From Nipponacmea schrenckii (Eukaryota > Mollusca > Gastropoda > Lottiidae), in contig JAUJPP010000012.1 in the NCBI GenBank assembly GCA_030562195.1, forward strand, positions 15,934,001-15,998,000: 64,000 nt of DNA, written 5' to 3'. Each line of letters starts with the position of its first letter. Within the stretch, counting starts at the first letter, position 1. A model generated the notes under the pieces. It saw nothing but the letters and a program-made list of their open reading frames with translations. It did not search any database and was not told the DNA's origin. A program made the position numbers and the translations under genes. This document shows positions 55,544 through 63,994 of the stretch, in pieces.

Positions 55544-55970
55544 TATGGTGGCCTAGAGCTATCAAGTAATATTTTAATAAAAATTGGACAAAAAAATGTT
55601 TTGGAATCAGTTTCAAAAGAGATTTGAGAAGTTTTTATTTTTTTTTTTTTAAATTAAATTAAATTAAAATTTAAAGTCGTTTATAAAAACGAAAAATTCT
55701 TTCAAATTAAAACTATTTTAAAAAATTAAATTAAATTACAATAAAATCAATTCACTTCAAATTGATTTCAAATTAAAGTCGTTTATAAAAAAGATTCATT
55801 TAAAAAAGAAAAATTTATTTAATAATAAAATTTAAATAAAAAGTAAAATCATTTTTATACCAGCCTACAGCTATCAAGAAATCGTTAGCCAACTATCAAT
55901 TGAGTCTGGATAAGCCCGACTTGTTTTGTTGAACCTAGTTATTTCCCTTCCCAATATGGCAGCCCCCATG
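55544..55970 (+). repeat. left terminal inverted repeat of the 5.6-kb transposon
   Basis: Matches the reverse complement of 60,713-61,137 almost throughout. The motif CTAGAGCTATCAAG (55,553) recurs inward as CTACAGCTATCAAG (~55,866), a possible pair of transposase binding sites. The centre is AT-rich with 'aaattaaattaaa' tracts. Transposase starts 37 bp inside, so its promoter probably lies in this TIR. Confidence 0.92.
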
Positions 55971-56006
55971 GATTAAATCAGTACAACAAAGCTTAGACTT
56001 CATAAT

Positions 56007-56387
56007 ATGTGGAAACAAGACAATGACCTTCAGAAAAGTTTGTCTGAATATGTGAGAAAAGGTTACCAGAGAAAGGAAATTCTGAATTATGTAGAGAGGG
56101 ATTTCTCACAGTTTCAATGGAGTATTCCAACACTGGACAGACGGCTCCGATGGTTTGGCATAACGTATACAGACAGGAGTATTGATATAGACACGGTAAA
56201 GGAGGCAGTAAAAACTGAAATAGATGGTCCAGGTCGACTTCTCGGATATCGTGCAATGCATACCAAAATTAGGCAGCAATATCGGCTAAATGTTCCGCGT
56301 GATTTGGTTTATTCTGTAATGACTGATTTAGATGAAACCGGATTAAGGGAAAGAGCTGTTGGCTTCAAGAAAAGAAAAAAAACGTGA
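56007..56387 (+). CDS. transposase exon 1, N-terminal frame
   Basis: 126 residues from ATG at 56,007 to a stop just after the A8 run. It contains the DNA-binding part of the transposase (FSQFQWSIPTLDRRLRWFGI; GPGRLLGYRAMHTKIRQQY). The last few residues (KKRKKT) follow the frameshift tract. Confidence 0.8.
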   Translation: MWKQDNDLQKSLSEYVRKGYQRKEILNYVERDFSQFQWSIPTLDRRLRWFGITYTDRSIDIDTVKEAVKTEIDGPGRLLGYRAMHTKIRQQYRLNVPRDLVYSVMTDLDETGLRERAVGFKKRKKT

Positions 56388-56772
56388 ATCTTTCATATCA
56401 AAGGGTCCAAATTGGGTACATTCACTAGATGGACATGACAAGCTCATGGGCTTCCAGAACAGCACATTTCCCTTGGCAGTGTATGGCTGCTTGGACACGG
56501 CTAGTAGGAAGCTTATGTGGCTTAAAGTGTGGACAAGCAACAGTGATCCAAATTTGGTTGGATTGTGGTATCTTGAACATTTGTATGAAACCAAAATGAT
56601 GCCAACATACATACGTATGGACAGAGGTACGGAAACTGGAGTACTCGCTACAATTCATGCTTTTCTACATCAACACCATGAAATAGAAATGGATCCTACT
56701 GACACAGTTATATATGGCAAATCAACATCAAATCAAGTAGGTAGTCTATACTTTATGAAAGTTTTAACATAG
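56359..56772 (+). CDS. transposase exon 1, catalytic frame
   Basis: Open frame beginning upstream of the A8 run; true transposase from ~56,383 to the donor at 56,737. KGPNWVHSLDGHDKLMGFQ supplies the first D; VYGCLDTASRKLMWLKVW, MPTYIRMDRGTETGVLAT the second D. Residues after STSNQ are intron. Confidence 0.82.
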   Translation: MASRKEKKRESFISKGPNWVHSLDGHDKLMGFQNSTFPLAVYGCLDTASRKLMWLKVWTSNSDPNLVGLWYLEHLYETKMMPTYIRMDRGTETGVLATIHAFLHQHHEIEMDPTDTVIYGKSTSNQVGSLYFMKVLT

Positions 56773-56931
56773 TAAAGACCAATATTAGATAAAAGCAAAA
56801 TGCAACCAATGGATATCTTAATGTTCATTCCGGTATGGTTCTTTAGTATAAATTTACTTTACACATGGTTATTTAACATAAAATTACATTACACTTAAAG
56901 ATGGCTTCCCTTGTTTTTCATTGATGAAAAT

Positions 56932-57202
56932 AAAAATGCTAATACTTACATAAATAGAAAGTAGAGGTGTTCTAATGACTTGGAAAAATAGTAGCTTGTC
57001 TCAGAGGTCCTTAGTTAAGTCTTAATTAAGCGAATTACAACAATGTTTTCCTCTTTTAAATGGTAATTTAGGGTACTAAAGAGGAAATTATTGTCGTAAA
57101 TAGATTAATTATGACTTAACTAAGGACCTGTGAGACAAGCTACTATTTTTCCAAGTCATTAGAACACCTCTACTCTCTATTTATGTAAGTATTGGCATTT
57201 TT
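56932..57202. mobile_element. MITE-like palindrome in transposase intron 1
   Basis: 271 bp with ~95-bp inverted arms beginning AAAAATGC(T/C)AATACTTACA; arm phrases 'ggtgttctaatgacttgg' and 'tagcttgtctcagaggtcc' are mirrored with few mismatches. No ORF. Target duplication not distinguishable. Confidence 0.8.
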
Positions 57203-57272
57203 TAGCCCAAGTGGTCATATATTCTTTCAGTTTGTGAACATTTATTTTTTCGAATCATAATGATACTTAATT

Positions 57273-57572
57273 GGGAACAATCACCTAAAATTATCTTTAA
57301 AAATCAGATAGAGCTCATTCTTAGCTCTCCAACGGACTAATTGAGACAATAGGTTCATTCGCAAATTAATTGCGAAAACTTTGAAAAAATTAAGTCATTT
57401 CTGGTAATATGGCGTAATTTCAGATAAAATGACCATATTTGGCTTTATAAGACGTCATGTATTCAACTTAAGACTTGATTTGTGATGTCGCTATTTGTCT
57501 CAGAAGAAAATCAATTTGTACACTGGAAAGCTCTATCTGATGTTAAAATATAGTTTTAGGTGATAGTTCCCC
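57273..57572. mobile_element. second, more diverged palindrome in transposase intron 1
   Basis: 'gggaacaatcacctaaaatt' with 'aatcagatagagct' at the left is mirrored by 'agctctatctgatgtt' and 'tttaggtgatagttcccc' at the right, ~300 bp overall. Middle part only weakly mirrored. Confidence 0.65.
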
Positions 57573-58786
57573 TTTTATATGTTTGTGTATACTAATGATA
57601 CTGATATATTCATTTGAAGATAGAAAGATGGTGGAAAGAGTTGCACGAACGGTTAGAGAAATTTTTTAAGAAGCATTTATACTGATTGAAAGAAAATGTA
57701 GCATACCAACCAGATCATGAAGAGGATAGGTAAGTTTGGTCTATTTCAGATGCCATACTACATCCAAACAGGGTTCAGTGTTCACCGAGTTTCTCAATTT
57801 ATTGCGTTCAATATACAACACTTGGGCTGATGTTTTTTTTAAAATATTTATATTCACAGTCAGTAGTCTTGAAGGCCTGATAGAAAATTTTAATTTGGAT
57901 TTTATAGTCGCTAGATTTGTTATCATTTTAACTTCAGCATTTTAAACATTGGTTGATAAATTATTGTGTCTTATAATTCTCAATTATATCAATTGCCAAT
58001 TATTTATTATTATATTTTCAGAATGTTGCTAGCTTTCATAATGATTCCTGTAATTCAGAGAGAGTTTGATGTTTTCAAAGAGGTAGTGTGGAATTCACAC
58101 AGAATAAGGAAACAAAAGAACACATTTCTTCCTAATGGCATTCCTGACCATATTTACAATTTTCCAGAGAATTACGAGATGCAAGATTGTGGTAAGAAGG
58201 AATAATTATTTTATACACGCATGAAAATATAGGCAAAAACAACTTGATATGCTGTATTGATAATGGAAGGTTTATCTGATTTTCTTTAGATTTATCTGTC
58301 ATTGGCTGCTGTGGTAAATATAGCTAACATGACATAGGTGATACTGATAGCAAAATATGTCAATGTTGTAGATGTGGTTGGCAGAAAGAGTAAAAGGTTA
58401 TAGTTTGGGGATGTGGAACTGCAACTTTGTATAGGAAACATAACTTTGGTTTCATAATGTTATAAAATATGATTCCTATTTCTGTTAATAGGGTGGAATC
58501 TTACTGAAGAAGAGCTAGAAGAAGTATCAAAGCAATCGGGTGTGCTCAATGTGCCAAATGATTACTTAGATGCAGAGTTTCGTCAAAAGTGTGAGGCTTT
58601 CATTCCCCCAACTGACAAAATAGAACCAGCAGAATGTTATGATGCTTTCATTTTTCTGAAGGAAAAAATAAATGAGACCATTACTGAATAATTAAAATGT
58701 TTACTGAAATAAAAAAATACAACACTATTTGATGTAAACAATTATTATTGATATTGAATTAAACCAAGACTGTCAATATATATATA

Positions 58787-58894
58787 TTAACACGATATTT
58801 TATGGTATAATACTACTTCAAATTGGAATTTATTCACAACGTTTCAACAAAATTCCAATTAGAAGTAGTATTATACCATAAAAAATAGTGTTAA
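58787..58894. other. hairpin between the convergent genes (45-bp arms)
   Basis: Arms 58,787-58,831 and 58,850-58,894 with an 18-nt loop, about four mismatches. It lies 96 bp after the transposase stop and ~500 bp before the kinase stop, so transcripts of either gene could carry it. It could act in 3'-end formation or be a tiny MITE. An 'aaataaaaaaa' polyadenylation-like site is at ~58,709. Confidence 0.8.
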
Positions 58895-59398
58895 TATTTA
58901 TGTTCTACCTACTCCTAAATGTCATTGAAATTTTATACTGTCTACATAGGAGAAATGTATTATCAATCAAGTCTCTAGAGTGTACACAAGCAAATTTGCT
59001 GGATGGATGGATTCAGGCTGACGGCAACATAGAATATACCCACCTCACGTAGGCTTTTGAAACACTGAAAGCAGTAACAAATATATATACATATACATAT
59101 CAAGTTTCATTAAAAATTGTATATATAGACAAAATTGACAACTTCAATTTTTTTTTAAAGTCAGAACAGTTTGATTTGATTAATATATGAGAAATATTGA
59201 ACACTCAAGAGCAGTTGACAGATGCACAATGTTTTAAAAAATACTAATTAACTAATTGTTTTGATTATTGAAACATACAAATGTATTTTTTCACGTGGGC
59301 ATATAAAAACAAATCATTAAGGATATCATATATTAAAATAAAAACTTGTCTCTACCTGAGATATGGTCAGTTAACAAATATGTCAAGAATAATAAAAC
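58895..59398. other. intergenic, 3' region of the alpha-kinase gene
   Basis: AT-rich, no ORF. Expected to hold the minus-strand 3' UTR of the kinase. 'atatatatacatatacatat' simple sequence near 59,080. Confidence 0.4.
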
Positions 59399-60673
59399 TT
59401 ATAACAAATCAAGACACAGAATTTTACAAAATGAATTACAGACATGATTTTCTATGAAATTATTGATTGAATATTCTGACAGATTTCCAGTGGTAAAAAG
59501 ATGTTCTTCTTGTTCGAAAATAGTCCTTGATGCTATTTCTGGATCGCAAAGAAAGTACCCAGATCCTTGAATATCAACAATAGCGAGTTCTTTTTCAGAT
59601 TTTATAAAAGAATAGTGTACAAGACACTGAGCCTTGTCAATAAGTTCTTTTTCATTTTCTTCACATACACAACCATCATTATTAATATATTTTGAAAAAG
59701 TCCCAGGAATGAACTCTTCAATGGTTACATAGTCGTTTTCTTCAATCAAACCAAGATATATTTTGTTATATTTAAATGTTTCACCAAAACCATCGAGGAC
59801 ACTCAATTCTTCTTGCAATTTTCCAGTGATATTCCTGGCCAGACAGTGCATCTGGACCTGCTTACGTGTGTGCTGTTCAACCGTTTGATTTAATTCACCA
59901 ATTTCTTTGACAGTTTTTTGATTATATCTCTTCAAGACCCAAGTTTTCTCACAAAATTTAGGTTCATTACTATTGGCCTTGTAGGCCAGACGAAATCCTC
60001 CTTCACCAAACGCTTCACTAGCAATGTCAAAATTAACAACAATTGGTGAAGACCAGCACATTCCATCAATTAGAAATTCTGACACTTGAATTTGCTTTGA
60101 TGTTTTTGTTTTTGTTATAACTTTGCCGAGCTTCATCATTTCCACAGCTGATAAGCTCTTTGGGATAAATTTACTTTTTGTTGTGCCTATAGGCCTACTG
60201 GTAGGTCTATCACTTTCATTGCTGCTCCCTATTGAGTTGATGCTGCCGCTATGATCAGAATGCATTTTTGCGATCTTTGAAGGTCTGGGTCTATCTACGT
60301 CTACGACTACAGGTACGTCTTCAATAAATCGTACATGAATCACTTTAAAATCCGGTATTTGGCTCACTGCATAACATGATGGGCCTTGGTCTGATGCTAA
60401 AATATCACACACAAATCCTCTCCCAACAGAATCTGAGAAGTGTTTGTTGCATGCTTCTTTTATGTTGCCAATTGTGACTTCAGTATAGGGAAAAGCAACG
60501 AATTCCCTTGCGCCTACCCTCGTGTAATTTTGTGCTTTCCCCGACACACCGGCACTTAACCTCTGAACCACCAGGGATTCTTCCTGGATAATATGTTCTT
60601 CTCCGGACGGCTGCTTCGATTTTGTTCTTTTTGTTTTCACTCTGTTTTTAAATTTAGCCCACTCGGAAGCCAT
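59399..60673 (-). CDS. alpha-kinase domain protein (transposon cargo)
   Basis: 424 residues, single intact exon, ATG at 60,671-60,673, 40 bp inside the right TIR. The N-terminal ~130 residues contain a compact module with CDILASDQGPSC and IPDFKVIHVRFIE (unknown function), followed by a Ser-rich linker. Alpha-kinase domain from ~residue 200: FGEGGFRLAYKA (222-233), WVLKRY with likely ATP-binding K248, EEFIPGTFSKY (319-329), VHYSFIKSEKELAIVDIQGS (352-371), CDPEI (376-380), G396 and the zinc ligands H410, C412, C416 (NHVCNSFCKIL). All landmarks of eEF2K/MHCK-type atypical Ser/Thr kinases are kept, unlike the damaged transposase. Substrate unknown; kinase class is sure, cargo role is inferred from position. 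Confidence 0.92.
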   Translation of the reverse strand: MASEWAKFKNRVKTKRTKSKQPSGEEHIIQEESLVVQRLSAGVSGKAQNYTRVGAREFVAFPYTEVTIGNIKEACNKHFSDSVGRGFVCDILASDQGPSCYAVSQIPDFKVIHVRFIEDVPVVVDVDRPRPSKIAKMHSDHSGSINSIGSSNESDRPTSRPIGTTKSKFIPKSLSAVEMMKLGKVITKTKTSKQIQVSEFLIDGMCWSSPIVVNFDIASEAFGEGGFRLAYKANSNEPKFCEKTWVLKRYNQKTVKEIGELNQTVEQHTRKQVQMHCLARNITGKLQEELSVLDGFGETFKYNKIYLGLIEENDYVTIEEFIPGTFSKYINNDGCVCEENEKELIDKAQCLVHYSFIKSEKELAIVDIQGSGYFLCDPEIASRTIFEQEEHLFTTGNLSEYSINNFIENHVCNSFCKILCLDLL

Positions 60674-60712
60674 GGTGTGTTTTTTTTTTTATTATTACCG
60701 GTGATCTCCTGT

Positions 60713-61137
60713 GGAGGCTGCCATATTTGGAAGGGAGATAACTATGTTCAACGAAACAAGTCGGGTTTATCCAGACTCAATTGATAGTTGTCGGCTAACG
60801 ATTTCTTGATAGCTGTAGGCTGGTATAAAAATGATTTTACTTTTATTTAAATTTTATTATTAAATAAATTTTTCTTTTTTAAATGAATCTTTTTTATAAA
60901 CGACTTTAATTTGAAATCAATTTGAAGTGAATTGATTTTAATTTAATTTAATTTAATCTTTAAAAATAGTTTTAATTTGAAAGAATTTTTCGTTTTTATA
61001 AACGACTTTAAATTTCAATTTAATTTAATTTAAAAAAAAAAAATAAAAACTTCTCAAATCTCTTTTGAAACTGATTCCAAAACATTTTTTTGTCCAATTT
61101 TTATTAAAATATTACTTGATAGCTCTAGGCCACCATA
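60713..61137 (-). repeat. right terminal inverted repeat of the 5.6-kb transposon
   Basis: Reverse complement of the left TIR with a few substitutions and short indels, mainly in A/T tracts. Both inner ends contain 'aatatggcagcc' next to the start of a gene, so the same TIR sequence may drive both transposase and kinase. Confidence 0.92.
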
Positions 61138-61143
61138 GACATC
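61138..61143. other. 6-bp target-site duplication, right (GACATC)
   Basis: Partner of 55,538-55,543. On the minus strand it encodes the DV of IQFVLDV at the break in the Rep domain. Confidence 0.9.
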
Positions 61144-61173
61144 TAATACAAATTGGATATCATGATTTGCTTG

Positions 61174-61446
61174 TCAACATTCCAATAATTTGGCATTGTA
61201 AGCATTAACCCTTAGTTCACAGGCAGTTCTCTTAAAAAATACAGTAGGATGAGAAATAGATGATCTAATTGCTAGGATGTAGTCATCATATTTCAAATCT
61301 ACTCTCTGTAAAAATTCATCAAAAGCTATGTCTTCTCCCTCAATCATGTCATCCATGATCTGTTTCATTTTACTGTAGCTTTCCTTACACTTCTGGGCAT
61401 TTGCAAAACCGATTTCAAGCGGTTCTAAAAGCTTAGTTTCTTTCAT
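61174..61446 (-). pseudogene. Helitron Rep, segment between HUH and tyrosine motifs
   Basis: 90 residues: EPLEIGFANAQKCKESYSKM, DFDEFLQ-like IAFDEFLQRVDLKYDDYILA and HPTVFFKRTACELRVNAYNA. It ends AKLLEC* where Trp is expected; the next codons QANHDIQFVLDV run to the transposon border. Upstream, the frame passes through CRFGFPKPPM, a hallmark of Helitron Rep, at ~61,450-61,480. Confidence 0.85.
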
Positions 61447-61631
61447 AGGAGGCTTTGGAAAACCGAATCTACATGTCTTTTGATTCTTTCTTTTACAGGT
61501 GTGGGAATGTTGTGTGTTTGATATTTCACAAACTCTGTAAGCTCTTCATTTTCCATCCTTCTACTGCATCTAATTTTTGAATCAACAAAATTACAAATCT
61601 CTTCATTACTACTATCACCATAAACTGGAGC

Positions 61632-61883
61632 CTATGCACACCATAGCAATGTATGAATATGTGGAGAGCCTCTATGCTGAAATTCAACTCTGTAAAAGTA
61701 GTCTGTCACTTTCCCAATAGGAGTTTTTTCTTTCCTTAAAACATCTTTAAAAAGCAGTTTGACCTGGTAGTCAAATTGCCTGGTGCAAGACACCAATCTA
61801 CTTTTCGTTTCCCAATCCATGCTATCAATCTTATCATCAGTATACTCTTTACTATCTTGCACTCTACCAAGAATTCTTAACAA
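61632..61883 (-). pseudogene. Helitron Rep, HUH motif
   Basis: 83 residues with SMDWETKSRLVSCTRQFDYQ and YFYRVEFQHRGSPHIHTLLW; HIH is the two-histidine metal site of HUH nucleases. It starts just after a break near 61,885 and ends at a TAG, after which the frame continues with APVYGDSSNEEICNFVDSKI. Confidence 0.87.
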
Positions 61884-62081
61884 ATGTCTCCACCTCGTTT
61901 CTGCAGCTGAGAAACTACAAAAAAAATGTTGCAGGTCCCAGCTGCCTTATCATAGCAAACAGATCGCTTTGCGCCTTTTTGAAATAAGGAGGTGAGCCCC
62001 TCAATGTTTTCAAAACCATATAGCCATCATCAAAATTATTCAAATTTCTAACAGTTGTTGAATTCTTCAAATCTCCAACTG

Positions 62082-62321
62082 TTATTTTTCGTCCATCAGT
62101 TTTGTTTTGTTTTGGGCACTTCCAAGCATTGATTTCATTTGCAACTTCTTTAACTTAAAAAATATGTTGTCAATGCAATTTGCTGCCCTCCGATCATCTC
62201 TTCTCAATTCTGGTTTACAAATCTCACTATAATAAACTTTAGTAGGTCTATCAGAAATAGCAGTCCGAGCATTTCCAAGGAAAATGTTTGGAAAAGCAAG
62301 CTCCTCAGAATTCTTGTCCAT
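62082..62321 (-). pseudogene. Helitron N-terminal block
   Basis: 79 residues: ELAFPNIFLGNARTAISDRP, VYYSEICKPELRRDDRRAAN, CIDNIFFKLKKLQMKSMLGS correspond to the AFPxLFPxG..YxxxxLLxxDRRFA..IFYxL region of Helitron proteins. Confidence 0.78.
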
Positions 62322-62420
62322 AAATATGCTCAGAGGAAAATTACCTTCACCAGGAGCAAAATTATGAATCTTTTCTTTCTTATCATTTTCAATAAAATCT
62401 GGAGATATAAAAAGCGTATC

Positions 62421-62849
62421 TTATGAGCAGACAACTTCTTCATCACCTTCTGCTTCACTCCAATCATCTTCATCAGATTGTGATAAAGAACTTCTCTCAT
62501 TTCCTTTAACAACCTCAGGCATTTCTTCAAATTCAAATTCATTCAATTCCTTTTCATTGCATTGCTTTTCATTATCTGGCTTTTCCTCATTTCCTTTGGC
62601 AGAGTTGACAACTTCTGAAATCTGTTCATAAGAATTTCTCTTATTCCCTTCAACAATGTCTGGCATTTCTTTCAATTCAAAGTCATTCAATTCTTTTCTA
62701 TAACATTGCTTTCCGTTATCTGGCTTTTCCTCATTTCCTTTGGCTTTCTTAAGGTCGGAGTTGACAACTTCACACATTTCTTCATGGCCTTGATTTTCAA
62801 GGTCACCAATCCAATCTTCCCGGAAGCAAATGCCTTCTTTTTCATACAA
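62421..62849 (-). pseudogene. acidic linker of Helitron protein with internal duplication
   Basis: 142 residues. A ~50-residue unit appears twice: AKGNEEKPDNGKQCYRKELN with DFELKEMPDIVEGNKRNS, and AKGNEEKPDNEKQCNEKELN with EFEFEEMPEVVKGNERSS. Strongly acidic end (SQSDEDDWSEAEGDEE). Confidence 0.7.
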
Positions 62850-63300
62850 TTTTCCATTTTTTCTGTAGCCACTCCGCAGCTTCTCTAATCTTATAGGGCC
62901 GAATGTTTTCAGACATTACAGCGTGATTGTATTTCAGTTGCCTTTTCAATTGAGCTGCAATCGTCATTGTGTCATCTGTTGCTCTAGGCAACATTCGTAC
63001 AGTTGTAGTGACATTGGCAGGAACATTTACAACATTTCTTTTTCCTCTAGGAGCAGCATATACCTTCATAAAAGCTATTCTCGGGGACAACAGTCTGCAT
63101 TCTAAAGGATATAATTCCAGATTGTTTGGTTTTTCTGGAAAATTCATTCCATTTTCAATGGAACAAGGTGGAATTCTATTTTTCTTTACGTACTTTTCAC
63201 ATGTACCACACACCCATCCATCATTCTTCAAACAAAGCTCTGCAGTTTCATTTGAATTACGCAAACTCAGGCAAACCACAACTAGTGACAAGACACACAT
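62842..63300 (-). pseudogene. Helitron-associated Cys domain (DUF6570-like)
   Basis: 152 residues: CLKNDGWVCGTCEKYVKKNR, IPPCSIENGMNFPEKPNNLE, LECRLLSPRIAFMKVYAAPR, NVVNVPANVTTTVRMLPR. This ordered set is typical of the domain found ahead of the Helitron Rep region. Function unknown; the CxxC suggests metal binding. Confidence 0.78.
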
Positions 63301-63359
63301 ACATACGTGGGACCATTAGCAATATTTTTGTGAAATTCAGAAATTAAATCATCAGTTGA

Positions 63360-63994
63360 TTACATTTCTCTTTTTTGTCTTTGCAATTTCTTTAACACAT
63401 TTTCATTTTCTCTTTCTGCTGCTCTAAATTCTGGATCAGCTCTCTTTTTCTGTTTACTACTGACTTCACTTTTTCTTTCATTTTCCCTGAATTCAGGATC
63501 AACTCTCTTATTCTGTCTATAACACAATTCACCTTTTCTTTCAGACTCTCTAAACTGAGGATCAGCTCTTTTGTTCTTTTTAGCACTAACCTCTTTATTC
63601 ATATCTCTGTATTCAGGCTTTTCAATGCGTTTTCGCTTCTTATTGGGAGTTTCTCTCAAATTTTCACTTGCCCTGAATTCAGGATCTGCCCTCCTTGTTT
63701 GCTTCCTTCTGACTTCACTTTTTCTTTCACTTGCCCTGAATTCAGGATCTGCCCTTCTTGTTTGCTTCCTACTGACATCACTTTTTCTTTCCACTGCTCT
63801 AAACTTCCTTCTTTAAATCCCTATAATCAAGCTTTTCAATACGTTCTCTCTTCTTATTTGGCGTTTCTTTCAAATTTTCACTTGCCCTGAATTTAGGATC
63901 TGCTCTCTTTTTTTGTTTACTACTGACTTCACTTTTTTTTTCACTTGCCCTGAATTCAGGATCAGCTCTCTTATTCTGTCTATCACAGGCTTCA
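63360..63994 (-). repeat. protein-coding tandem repeat (~21 aa) at the Helitron N-terminus
   Basis: On the minus strand units of consensus KR(A/V)DPEFRxxERKxE recur: RADPEFRASERKSEVRRKQT, RADPQFRESERKGELCYRQN, RVDPEFRENERKSEVSSKQK, RADPEFRAAERENENVLKKL, with an EKPEYRDMNKE variant. It continues past a frameshift near 63,795 to the window edge. The repeats are very basic and may bind nucleic acid. Confidence 0.8.

Larger units (their letters stand above)
56007..58691 (+). pseudogene. DDE transposase (rve/IS3-type), four exons, two disabling changes
   Basis: Exon 1 56,007-56,736, exon 2 57,620-57,729, exon 3 58,022-58,191, exon 4 58,492-58,691; donors GTAGGT, GTAAGT and GTAAGA, phases compatible. 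The N-terminus has a helix-turn-helix-like part (YVRKGYQRKEILNYVERDFS; LLGYRAMHTKIRQQYRLNVP, like HTH_21 in IS3). The catalytic triad is HSLDGHDKLMG, RMDRGTETG and, across intron 1, STSNQ+IERWW with 39 residues between the second D and E. Breaks: a frameshift in the A8 run at 56,375-56,382 and TGA in place of the expected Trp codon just after HLY in exon 2. Introns 1 holds two MITE-like palindromes. Confidence 0.88.
55544..61137 (+). mobile_element. 5.6-kb DNA transposon (IS3EU-like) with alpha-kinase cargo
   Basis: 5,594 bp bounded by TIRs of ~425 bp starting TATGGTGGCCTAGAGC, flanked by GACATC. It carries two convergent genes: a four-exon DDE transposase (56,007-58,691, +) and an alpha-kinase (59,399-60,673, -). 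It lies inside a Helitron gene. The rve/IS3-type transposase, 6-bp duplication and long TIRs fit the eukaryotic IS3EU-type group; that name is my best guess. The TIRs differ at few positions, so the insertion is recent. Confidence 0.9.
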
